From Ptiloglossa arizonensis (lineage: Eukaryota; Arthropoda; Insecta; Hymenoptera; Colletidae), in contig NW_027478528.1 in assembly GCF_051014685.1 (NCBI RefSeq), forward strand, positions 744,001 to 808,000: DNA of 64,000 bases, written 5' to 3'. A model generated the notes under the pieces. That model searched no databases, was not told the origin of the DNA, and worked only from the letters and a program-made list of their open reading frames with translations. Within the stretch, counting starts at the first letter, position 1. Every line of letters starts with the position of its first letter. Positions 51,090 to 61,044 of this stretch are shown piece by piece. Made by a program: the position numbers and the translations under genes.

Positions 51090-53033
51090 GTAGAGAAGGC
51101 AAAAAATTTTTCACAATTCTGCTGCTCCAAACGCTTAACCAGAATGGCCTAGGGAAAAAATACACATACCGTTGTAATCGGGCGAGTTTCTACTTTCAGG
51201 TGCAATAGGAATTTTTGGGTTAGGTCAATCCGTCGCGAGATATGGGAGTTTCAAACCAAGAAATGGTTGAGAAGGCAAAAAATTTTTCGCAATTCTGCTG
51301 CTCCAAACGCTTAACCAGAATGGCCTAGGGAAAAAATACACATACCGTTGTAATCGGGCGAGTTTCTACTTTCAGATGCAACAGGAATTTTTGGGTTAGG
51401 TCATCCGTTCGCGAGATTCGGGAGTTTGAAGCTAAGAAATGGTTGAGGAGACAACAAATTTTTCGCAATTCTGCTGCTCCAAACGCTTAACCAGAATGGG
51501 CTGGGGAAAAAATACACATACCGTTGTAATCGGGCGAGTTTCTACTTTCAGACTCAGCAGGAATATTTGGGTTTGGTCAATCCGTTCGCGAGATATGGGA
51601 CTTTGAAGCTAAGAAATGGTTGAGAAGACAACAAATTTTTCGCAATTCTGCTGCTCCAAATGCTTAACCAGAATGGGCTAGGGAAAAAATACACATACCG
51701 TTGTAATCGGGCGAGTTTCTACTTTCACACGCAACAGGAATTTTTGGGTTAGGTCAATCCGTTCGCGAGATATGGCAGATTGAAGCCAAGAAATGGTTGA
51801 TAAGGCAAAAAATTTTTCGCAATTCTGCTGCTCCAAACGCTTAACCAGAATGGCCTAGGGAAAAAATACACATACCGTTGTAATCGGGCGAGTTTCTACT
51901 TTCAGGTGCAATAGGAATTTTTGGGTTAGGTCAATCCGTTCGCGAGATATGGGAGTTTGAAGCCAAGAAATGGTAGAGAAGGCAAAAAATTTTTCACAAT
52001 TCTGCTGCTCCAAACGCTTAACCAGAATGGCCTAGGGAAAAAATACACATACCGTTGTAATCGGGCGAGTTTCTACTTTCAGGTGCAATAGGAATTTTTG
52101 GGTTAGGTCAATCCGTCGCGAGATATGGGAGTTTCAAACCAAGAAATGGTTGAGAAGGCAAAAAATTTTTCGCAATTCTGCTGCTCCAAACGCTTAACCA
52201 GAATGGCCTAGGGAAAAAATACACATACCGTTGTAATCGGGCGAGTTTCTACTTTCAGATGCAACAGGAATTTTTGGGTTAGGTCATCCGTTCGCGAGAT
52301 TTGGGAGTTTGAAGCTAAGAAATGGTTGAGGAGACAACAAATTTTTCGCAATTCTGCTGCTCCAAACGTTTAACCAGAATGGGCTGGGGAAAAAATACAC
52401 ATACCGTTGTAATCGGGCGAGTTTCTACTTTCAGACTCAGCAGGAATATTTGGGTTTGGTCAATCCGTTCGCGAGATATGGGACTTTGAAGCTAAGAAAT
52501 GGTTGAGAAGACAACAAATTTTTCGCAATTCTGCTGCCCCAAACGCTTAACCAGAATGGGCTAGGGAAAAAATACACATACCGTTGTAATCGGGCGAGTT
52601 TCTACTTTCACACGCAACAGGAATTTTTGGGTTAGGTCAATCCGTTCGCGAGATATGGCAGATTGAAGCCAAGAAATGGTTGATAAGGCAAAAAATTTTT
52701 CGCAATTCTGCTGCTCCAAACGCTTAACCAGAATGGCCTAGGGAAAAAATACACATACCGTTGTAATCGGGCGAGTCTCTACTTTCAGGTGCAATAGGAA
52801 TTTTTGGGTTAGGTCAATCCGTTCGCGAGATATGGCGGTTTGAAGCCAAGAAATGGTTGAGAAGGGAAAAAATTTTTCGCAATTCTGCTGCTCCAAACGC
52901 TTAACCAGAGTGGTCTAAGGAGAAAATACACATACCGTTGTAATCGGGCGAGTTTCTACTTTCAGATGCAGTAGGAATTTTTGGGTTATGTCAATCCGTT
53001 CGCGAGATATGGGAGTTTGAAGCCAAGAAATGG
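51090..53033 (+). repeat. 5/6-mer HOR, steps of 883 and 1,060 bp
   Basis: GGTAGAGAAGGC with TTTTTCACAATTC occurs at 51091, 51974 and 53034. Between them the order is constant: GTTTCAAACC, GTCATCCG, GGGCTGGGG, GACTCAGCAGG, CACACGCAAC, TGGCAGATTG. The second interval is one monomer longer because it includes the TGGCGG / GGTCTAAGG monomers. A fourth copy starts at 57632. The CENP-B core match at 51407 lies in the first copy. Confidence 0.85.
51407..51423 (+). other. Perfect CENP-B box core match (9/9), second case
   Basis: The sequence is GTTCGCGAGATTCGGGA. TTCG at 51408-51411, A at 51416 and CGGG at 51419-51422 all agree with the CENP-B box core. It lies in a monomer with a 1-bp deletion upstream (GTCATCCG for GTCAATCCG). 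The equivalent monomers at 52.29, 53.35 and 57.95 kb read TTTGGG here. This copy therefore differs from its sister copies by a single T-to-C at the critical position. Confidence 0.6.
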
Positions 53034-55053
53034 TAGAGAAGGCAAAAAATTTTTCACAATTCTGCTGCTCCAAACGCTTAACCAGAATGGCCTAGGGAAA
53101 AAATACACATACCGTTGTAATCGGGCGAGTTTCTACTTTCAGGTGCAATAGGAATTTTTGGGTTAGGTCAATCCGTCGCGAGATATGGGAGTTTCAAACC
53201 AAGAAATGGTTGAGAAGGCAAAAAATTTTTCGCAATTCTGCTGCTCCAAACGCTTAACCAGAATGGCCTAGGGAAAAAATACACATACCGTTGTAATCGG
53301 GCGAGTTTCTACTTTCAGATGCAACAGGAATTTTTGGGTTAGGTCATCCGTTCGCGAGATTTGGGAGTTTGAAGCTAAGAAATGGTTGAGGAGACAACAA
53401 ATTTTTCGCAATTCTGCTGCTCCAAACGCTTAACCAGAATGGGCTGGGGAAAAAATACACATACCGTTGTAATCGGGCGAGTTTCTACTTTCAGACTCAG
53501 CAGGAATATTTGGGTTTGGTCAATCCGTTCGCGAGATATGGGACTTTGAAGCTAAGAAATGGTTGAGAAGACAACAAATTTTTCGCAATTCTGCTGCTCC
53601 AAATGCTTAACCAGAATGGGCTAGGGAAAAAATACACATACCGCTGTAATCGGGCGAGTTTCTACTTTCACACGCAACAGGAATTTTTGGGTTAGGTCAA
53701 TCCGTTCGCGAGATATGGCAGATTGAAGCCAAGAAATGGTTGATAAGGCAAAAAATTTTTCGCAATTCTGCTGCTCCAAACGCTTAACCAGAATGGCCTA
53801 GGGAAAAAATACACATACCGTTGTAATCGGGCGAGTTTCTACTTTCAGGTGCAATAGGAATTTTTGGGTTAGGTCAATCTGTTCGCGAGATATGGCGGTT
53901 TGAAGCCAAGAAATGGTTGAGAAGGGAAAAAATTTTTCGCAATTCTGCTGCTCCAAACGCTTAACCAGAGTGGTCTAAGGAGAAAATACACATACCGTTG
54001 TAATCGGGCGAGTTTCTACTTTCAGATGCAGTAGGAATTTTTGGGTTATGTCAATCCGTTCGCGAGATATGGGAGTTTGAAGCCAAGAAATGGTTGAGAA
54101 GGCAAAACATTTTTCGCAATTCAGCTGCTCCAAACGCTTAACCAGAATGGCCTAGTGAATAAATACGCATATCGTTGTAATCGGGCGAGTTTCTACTTTC
54201 AGACGCAGCAGGAATTTTTGGGTTTGGTCAATCCGTTCGCGAGATATGGGAGTTTGAAGCTAAGAATTGGTTGAGAAGACAACAAATTTTTCGCACTTCT
54301 GCTGCTCCAAACGCTTAACCAGAATGGCCTAGGGAAAAAATACACATACCGTTGTAATCGGGCGAGTTTCTACTTTCAGACTCAGCAGGAATTTTTGGGT
54401 TTGGTCAATCCGTTCGCGAGATATGGGAGTTTGAAGCTAAGAAATGGTTGAGAAGACAACAAATTTTTCGCAATTCTGCTGCTCCAAACGCTTAACCAGA
54501 ATGGGCTAGGGAAAAAATACACATACCGTTGTATTCGGGCGAGTTTCTACTTTAACACGCAACAGGAATTTTTGGGTTAGGTCAATCCGTTCGCGAGATA
54601 TGGCAAATTGAAGCCAAGAAATGGTTGATAAGGCAAAAAATTTTTCGCAATTCTGCTGCTCCAAACGCTTAACCAGAATGACCTAGGGAAAAAATACACA
54701 TACCGTTGTAATGGGGCGAGTTTCTACATTCAGGTGCAATAGGAATTTTTGGGTTAGGTCAATCCGTCGCGAGATATGGGAGTTTGAAACCAAGAAATGG
54801 TTGAGAAGGCAAAAAATTTTTCCCAATTCTGTTGCTCCAAACGCTTAACCAGAATGGCCTAGGGAAAAAATACGCACACCGTTGTAATCGGGCGAGTTTC
54901 TACTTTCAGATGCAACAGGAATTTTTGGGTTAGGTCAATCCGTTCGCGAGATATGGGAGTTTGAAGCTAAGAAATGGTTGAGAAGACAACAAATTTTTCG
55001 AACTTCTGCTGCTCCAAACGCTTAGCCAGAATGGGCTAGGGAAAAAATACGCA

Positions 55054-55070
55054 TTCCGTTGTAATCGGGC
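55054..55070 (+). other. Element 1 variant improved to 8/9 of the CENP-B core
   Basis: The sequence is TTCCGTTGTAATCGGGC. An A-to-T change at 55055 makes the first half TCCG, leaving one mismatch to TTCG; the central A and CGGG are intact. The same variant recurs at 59652-59668, in the displaced duplicate exactly 4,598 bp away. Confidence 0.35.
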
Positions 55071-55407
55071 GAGTTTCTACTTTCAGACTCAGCAGGAATT
55101 TTTGGGTTTGGTCAAACCGTTCGCGAGATATGGGACTTTGAAGCAAAGAAATGGTTGAGAAGACAACAAATTTTTCCCAATTTTGCTGCTCCAAACGCTT
55201 AACCAGTATGGGCTAGGGAAAAAATACACATACCGATGTAATCGGGCGAGTTTCTACTTTCACACGCAACAGGAATTTTTGGGTTAGGTCAATCCGTTCC
55301 CTAGGTATGGCAGATTGAAGCCAAGAAATGGTTGATAAGGCAAAAAATTTTTCGCAATTCTGCTGCTCCAAACGCTTAACCAGAATGGCCTAGGGAAAAA
55401 ATACACA

Positions 55408-55424
55408 TACCGTTGTAATCGGGC
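55408..55424 (+). other. CENP-B-box-like element 1 in the reference monomer (7/9)
   Basis: The sequence is TACCGTTGTAATCGGGC. Against NTTCGNNNNANNCGGGN it keeps CG of TTCG, the central A (55417) and the whole CGGG (55420-55423). It fails at the two Ts, which are A and C. It lies 65 bp upstream of element 2 in the same orientation. A 7/9 match is expected by chance in a unit this size, so alone it means little. Its value is the symmetry with element 2. Confidence 0.3.
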
Positions 55425-55472
55425 GAGTTTCTACTTTCAGATGCAACAGGAATTTTTGGGTTAGGTCAATCC

Positions 55473-55489
55473 GTTCGCGAGATATGGGA
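55473..55489 (+). other. CENP-B-box-like element 2 in the reference monomer (8/9 core)
   Basis: The sequence is GTTCGCGAGATATGGGA. The known functional core of the mammalian CENP-B box is NTTCGNNNNANNCGGGN. Here TTCG (55474-55477), A (55482) and GGG (55486-55488) agree, and only the first C of CGGG is T (55485). The same element recurs in most monomers of the window, often ending GGCA instead of GGGA. A chance 8/9 match somewhere in a 177-bp unit, counting both strands, is roughly 4%, so the match alone is suggestive rather than proof. Whether the host has a CENP-B-like, pogo-transposase-derived protein is unknown from this window. Confidence 0.5.
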
Positions 55490-55518
55490 GTTTGAAGCCA
55501 AGAAATGGTTGAGAAGGC

Positions 55519-55529
55519 AAAAAATTTTT
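55519..55529 (+). other. A6T5 tract, present in most monomers
   Basis: Six A followed by five T. AnTn tracts are known to bend or stiffen DNA and often help phase nucleosomes on satellites. With the A6 at monomer position 25-30 and the T5 at 82-86 there are three A/T runs per 177 bp, spaced about 50-70 bp apart. Variants include AAAATG with TTT (for example near 15012 and 22088) and AAAAATTTTTT with one fewer A and one more T (for example near 15185 and 24036). Phasing is an inference. Confidence 0.5.
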
Positions 55530-56120
55530 CGCAATTCTGCTGCTCCAAACGCTTAACCAGAATGGCCTAGGGAAAAAATACACATACCGTTGTAATCGGG
55601 AGAGTTTCTACTTTCAGATGCAATAGGAATTTATGGGTTATGTCAATCCGTTCGCGAGATATGGGAGTTTGAAGCCAAGAAATGGTTGAGAAGGCAAAAC
55701 ATTTTTCGCAATTCTGCTGCTCCAAACGGTTAACCAGAATGGCCTAGTGAAAAAATACGCATATCGTTGTAATCGGGCGAGTTTCTACTTTCAGATGCAA
55801 CAGGAATTTTTGGGTTAGGTCAATCCGTTCGCGAGATATGGGAGTTTGAAGCTAAGAAATGGTTGAGAAGACAACAAATTTTTCGCACTTCTGCTGCTCC
55901 AAACGCTTAGCCAGAATGGGCTAGGGAAAAAATACGCATACCGTTGTAATCGGGCTAGTTTCTACTTTGAGATGCAACAGGAAGTTTTGGGTTAGGTCAA
56001 TCCGTTCGCGAGATATGGGAGTTTGAAGCCAAGAAATGGTTGAGAAGGCAAAAAATGTTTCGCAATTCTGCTGCTCCAAACGCTTAACCAGAATGGCCTA
56101 GGGAGAAAATACACATACGG

Positions 56121-57631
56121 CTGTAATCGGGCGAGTTTCTACTTTCAGATGCAATAGGAATTTTTGGGTTAGGTCAATCCGTTCGCGAGATATGGGAGTT
56201 TGAAGCCAAGAAATGGTAGAGAAGGCAAAAAATTTTTCACAATTCTGCTGCTCCAAACGCTTAACCAGAATGGCCTAGGGAAAAAATACACATACCGTTG
56301 TAATCGGGCGAGTTTCTACTTTCAGGTGCAATAGGAATTTTTGGGTTAGGCCAATCCGTCGCGAGATATGGGAGTTTCAAACCAAGAAATGGTTGAGAAT
56401 GCAAAAAATTTTTCGCAATTCTGCTGCTCCAAACGCTTAACCAGAATGGCCTAGGGAAAAAATACGCATATTGTTGTAATCGGGCGAGTTTCTACTTTCA
56501 GACGCAGCAGGAATATTTGGGTTTGGTCAATCCGTTCGCGAGATATGGGACTTTGAAGCTAAGAAATGGTTGGTAAGACAACAAATTTTTCGCAATTCTG
56601 CTGCTCCAAACGCTTAACCAGAATGGGCTAGGGAAAAAATACGCATATCGTTGTACTCGGGCGCGTTTATACTTTCAGACGCAGCAGGAATATTTGGGTT
56701 TGGTCAATCCGTTCGCGAGGTATGGGACTCTGAAGCTAAGAAATGGTTGAGAAGACAACAAATTTTTCGCAATTCTGCTGCTCCAAACGCTTAACCAGAA
56801 TGGGCTAGGGAAAAAATGCTCATACCGTTGTAATCGGGCGAGTTTCTACTTTCACACGCAACAGGAATTTTTGGGTTAGGTCAATCCGTTCGCGAGATAT
56901 GGGAGTTTGAAGCCAAGAAATGGTTAAGAAGGCATACAATTTTTCGCAATTCTGCTGATCCAAACGCTTAACCAGAATGGCCTAGGGAAAAAATACACTT
57001 ACCGCTGTAGTCGGGCGAGTTTCTACAATCAGATGCAATAGGAATTTTTGGGTTAGGTCAATCCGTTCGCGAGATATGGCAGTTTGAAGCCAAGAAATGG
57101 TTGAGAAGGAAAAACATTTTTCGCAATTCTGCTGCTCCAAACGCTTAACAAGAATGGCCTAGTGAAAAAATACGCATATTGTTGTAATCGGGCGAGTTTC
57201 TACTTTCAGATGCAGCAGGAATATTTGGGTTTGGTCAATCCGTTCGCGAGATATGGGACTTTGAAGCTAAGAAATGTTTGGGAAGACAACAAATTTTTCG
57301 CAATTCTGCTGCTCCAAACGCTTAACCAGAATAGCCTAGGGAAAAAATACACATACCGTTGTAATCGGGCGAGTTTCTACTTTGAGATGCAACAGGAAGT
57401 TTTGGGTTAGGTCAATCCGTTCGCGAGATATGGGAGTTTGAAGCCAAGAAATGGTTGAGAAGGAAAAAAATGTTTCGCAATTCTGCTGCTCCAAACGCTT
57501 AACCAGAATGGCCTAGGGAGAAAATACACATACGGCTGTAATCGGGCGAGTTTCTACTTTCAGATGCAATAGGAATTTTTGGGTTAGGTCAATCCGTTCG
57601 CGAGATATGGGAGTTTGAGGCCAAGAAATGG
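56121..57631 (+). repeat. Spacer between the two 3.1-kb copies, itself built of duplicates
   Basis: About 55960-56460 recurs at about 57375-57875, 1,415 bp (8 monomers) on, with TTTGAGATGCAACAGGAAG at 55966 and 57381. About 56454-56922 is the copy of 50621-51089. A private GAAATGTTTGGGAAG lies near 57271 and GCTTAACAAG near 57144. The spacer therefore looks like a nested exchange product rather than independent sequence. Confidence 0.8.
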
Positions 57632-60600
57632 TAGAGAAGGCAAAAAATTTTTCACAATTCTGCTGCTCCAAACGCTTAACCAGAATGGCCTAGGGAAAAA
57701 ATACACATACCGTTGTAATCGGGCGAGTTTCTACTTTCAGGTGCAATAGGAATTTTTGGGTTAGGTCAATCCGTCGCGAGATATGGGAGTTTCAAACCCA
57801 GAAATGGTTGAGAAGGCAAAAAATTTTTCGCAATTCTGCTGCTCCAAACGCTTAACCAGAATGGCCTAGGGAAAAAATACACATACCGTTGTAATCGGGC
57901 GAGTTTCTACTTTCAGATGCAACAGGAATTTTTGGGTTAGGTCATCCGTTCGCGAGATTTGGGAGTTTGAAGCTAAGAAATGGTTGAGGAGACAACAAAT
58001 TTTTCGCAATTCTGCTGCTCCAAACGCTTAACCAGAATGGGCTGGGGAAAAAATACACATACCGTTGTAATCGGGCGAGTTTCTACTTTCAGACTCAGCA
58101 GGAATATTTGGGTTTGGTCAATCCGTTCGCGAGATATGGGACTTTGAAGCTAAGAAATGGTTGAGAAGACAACAAATTTTTCGCAATTCTGCTGCTCCAA
58201 ACGCTTAACCAGAATGGGCTAGGGAAAAAATACACATACCGTTGTAATCGGGCGAGCTTCTACTTTCACACGCAACAGGAATTTTTGGGTTAGGCCAATC
58301 CGTTCGCGAGATATGGCAGATTGAAGCCAAGAAATGGTTGATAAGGCAAAAAATTTTTCGCAATTCTGCTGCTCCAAACGCTTAACCAGAATGGCCTAGG
58401 GAAAAAATACACATACCGTTGTAATCGGGCGAGTTTCTACTTTCAGGTGCAATAGGAATTTTTGGGTTAGGTCAATCCGTTCGCGAGATATGGCGGTTTG
58501 AAGCCAAGAAATGGTTGAGAAGGGAAAAAATTTTTCGCAATTCTGCTGCTCCAAACGCTTAACCAGAGTGGTCTAAGGAGAAAATACACATACCGTTGTA
58601 ATCGGGCGAGTTTCTACTTTCAGATGCAGTAGGAATTTTTGGGTTATGTCAATCCGTTCGCGAGATATGGGAGTTTGAAGCCAAGAAATGGTTGAGAAGG
58701 CAAAACATTTTTCGCAATTCTGCTGCTCCAAACGCTTAACCAGAATGGCCTAGTGAATAAATACGCATATCGTTGTAATCGGGCGAGTTTCTAGTTTCAG
58801 ACGCAGCAGGAATTTTTGGGTTTGGTCAATCCGTTCGCGAGATATGGGAGTTTGAAGCTAAGAATTGGTTGAGAAGACAACAAATTTTTCGCACTTCTGC
58901 TGCTCCAAACGCTTAACCAGAATGGCCTAGGGAAAAAATACACATACCGTTGTAATCGGGCGAGTTTCTACTTTTAGACTCAGCAGGAATTTTTGGGTTT
59001 GGTCAATCCGTTCGCGAGATATGGGAGTTTGAAGCTAAGAAATGGTTGAGAAGACAACAAATTTTTCGCAATTCTGCTGCTCCAAACGCTTAACCAGAAT
59101 GGGCTAGGGAAAAAATACACATACCGTTGTATTCGGGCGAGTTTCTACTTTATCACGCAACAGGAATTTTTGGGTTAGGTCAATCCGTTCGCGAGATATG
59201 GCAAATTGAAGCCAAGAAATGGTTGATAAGGCAAAAAATTTTTCGCAATTCTGCTGCTCCAAACGCTTAACCAGAATGACCTAGGGAAAAAATACACATA
59301 CCGTTGTAATGGGGCGAGTTTCTACATTCAGGTGCAATAGGAATTTTTGGGTTAGGTCAATCCGTCGCGAGATATGGGAGTTTGAAACCAAGAAATGGTT
59401 GAGAAGGCAAAAAATTTTTCCCAATTCTGTTGCTCCAAACGCTTAACCAGAATGGCCTAGGGAAAAAATACGCACACCGTTGTAATCGGGCGAGTTTCTA
59501 CTTTCAGATGCAACAGGAATTTTTGGGTTAGGTCAATCCGTTCGCGAGATATGGGAGTTTGAAGCTAAGAAATGGTTGAGAAGACAACAAATTTTTCGAA
59601 CTTCTGCTGCTCCAAACGCTTAGCCAGAATGGGCTAGGGAAAAAATACGCATTCCGTTGTAATCGGGCGAGTTTCTACTTTCAGACTCAGCAGGAATTTT
59701 TGGGTTTGGTCAAACCGTTCGCGAGATATGGGACTTTGAAGCTAAGAAATGGTTGAGAAGACAACAAATTTTTCCCAATTCTGCTGCTCCAAACGCTTAA
59801 CCAGTATGGGCTAGGGAAAAAATACACATACCGATGTAATCGGGCGAGTTTCTACTTTCACACGCAACAGGAATTTTTGGGTTAGGTCAATCCGTTCCCT
59901 AGGTATGGCAGATTGAAGCCAAGAAATGGTTGATAAGGCAAAAAATTTTTCGCAATTCTGCTGCTCCAAACGCTTAACCAGAATGGCCTAGGGAAAAAAT
60001 ACACATACCGTTGTAATCGGGCGAGTTTCTACTTTCAGATGCAACAGGAATTTTTGGGTTAGGTCAATCCGTTCGCGAGATATGGGAGTTTGAAGCCAAG
60101 AAATGGTTGAGAAGGCAAAAAATTTTTCGCAATTCTGCTGCTCCAAACGCTTAACCAGAATGGCCTAGGGAAAAAATACACATACCGTTGTAATCGGGAG
60201 AGTTTCTACTTTCAGATGCAATAGGAATTTATGGGTTATGTCAATCCGTTCGCGAGATATGGGAGTTTGAAGCCAAGAAATGGTTGAGAAGGCAAAACAT
60301 TTTTCGCAATTCTGCTGCTCCAAACGGTTAACCAGAATGGCCTAGTGAAAAAATACGCATATCGTTGTAATCGGGCGAGTTTCTACTTTCAGATGCAACA
60401 GGAATTTTTGGGTTAGGTCAATCCGTTCGCGAGATATGGGAGTTTGAAGCTAAGAAATGGTTGAGAAGACAACAAATTTTTCGCACTTCTGCTGCTCCAA
60501 ACGCTTAACCAGAATGGGCTAGGGAAAAAATACGCATACCGTTGTAATCGGGCTAGTTTCTACTTTGAGATGCAACAGGAAGTTTTGGGTTGGGTCAATA

Positions 60601-60720
60601 CGTTCGCGAGATATGGGAGTTTGAAGCCAAGAAATGGTTGAGAAGGCAAAAAATGTTTCGCAATTCTGCTGCTCCAAACGCTTAACCAGATTGGCCTAGA
60701 GAGAAAATACACATACGGCT
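57632..60720 (+). repeat. 3.1-kb segment, second copy
   Basis: Matches 53034-56120 in order and in nearly all rare variants. Private changes include GAAACCCAG near 57795, GCGAGCTTC near 58250, GGTTAGGCC near 58291, TTTCTAGTTTC near 58790 and GTCAATACG near 60594. The match fades near 60720, after which the monomer reads TTTTAGAGGCACGAAG. Confidence 0.86.
59652..59668 (+). other. Duplicate of the 8/9 element 1 variant
   Basis: TCCG lies at 59653-59656, the central A at 59661 and CGGG at 59664-59667. It is the copy of the variant at 55054 carried along by the 4,598-bp displaced duplication, so it is not an independent mutation. Confidence 0.35.
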
Positions 60721-61044
60721 GTAATCGGGCGAGTTTCTACTTTTAGAGGCACGAAGAATTTTTGGGTTAGGTCAATCCGTTCGCGAGATATGGGAGTTTG
60801 AAGCCAAGAAATGGTTAAAGAAGGCAAAAATTTTTTCGCAATTCTGCTGCTCCAAACGCTTAACCAGAATGGGCTAGGGAAAAAATACGCATACCTTTGT
60901 AATCGGGCGAGTTTCTACTTTCAGACTTAGCAGGAATTTTTGGGTTTGGTCAATCCGTTCGCGAGATATGGGACTTTGAAGCTAAGAAATGGTTGAGAAG
61001 ACAACAAATTTTTCGCAATTCTGCTGCTCCAAACGCTTAACCAG
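60721..61044 (+). repeat. Transition monomers, one strongly divergent
   Basis: The monomer around 60740 has TTTTAGAGGCACGAAGAAT, where others have CAGATGCAACAGGAAT, a cluster of changes in a few bases. The next has the AAAAATTTTTTCGC form, CATACCTTTG near 60892 and GACTTAGCAGG near 60924. Satellite only. Confidence 0.75.

Larger units (their letters stand above)
55372..55548 (+). repeat. Reference monomer (177 bp)
   Basis: This unit carries the commonest base at nearly every position I compared, so it serves as a consensus. It has 32 C and 43 G in 177 bp (about 42% GC). Monomer positions: 18-23 CCTAGG (AvrII site); 25-30 A6; 37-53 CENP-B-like element 1; 82-86 T5; 102-118 CENP-B-like element 2, containing TCGCGA (NruI site) at 104-109; 148-158 A6T5. 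There are eight CpGs, against about 7.8 expected. Two broad monomer classes differ from it: one has GCTAAG with AGACAACAAA, the other GCCAAG with AGGCAAAAAA. Further variants occur around position 70 (GATGCAACAG, GATGCAATAG, GACGCAGCAG, CACACGCAAC, GAGGCAACAG, GACTCAGCAG). These variants mark the higher-order repeats. Confidence 0.9.
53034..56120 (+). repeat. 3.1-kb segment, first copy of 4,598-bp-offset duplication
   Basis: Rare variants recur at 57632-60720, 4,598 bp (26 monomers) on: GTCATCCG at 53343/57941, GGGCTGGGG, TGGCGG, GTGAATAAATACGC, TGGCAAATTG at 54601/59199, GTAATGGGGCGAG, TTTTTCCCAATTC, GCATTCCGTTG, GTCAAACCG, TTCCCTAGGTATGG near 55298/59896, GGGAGAGTTTC, ATTTATGGGTTATG, CGGGCTAG at 55952/60550. 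Private differences are few (TTTAACAC/TTTATCAC; TTTTGCTG near 55192). Confidence 0.88.

Noticed and set aside
55389..55394. CCTAGG and TCGCGA palindromes in nearly every monomer as protein sites
   Set aside because: Six-base palindromes are restriction-site-like and useful for digest ladders, but nothing shows a regulatory role. TCGCGA lies inside the CENP-B-like element already reported.
55458..55466. GGGTTAGG in each monomer, identical to eight bases of the vertebrate-type telomere repeat
   Set aside because: Only eight bases match and no tandem TTAGGG follows anywhere in the window. A match this short is expected by chance.
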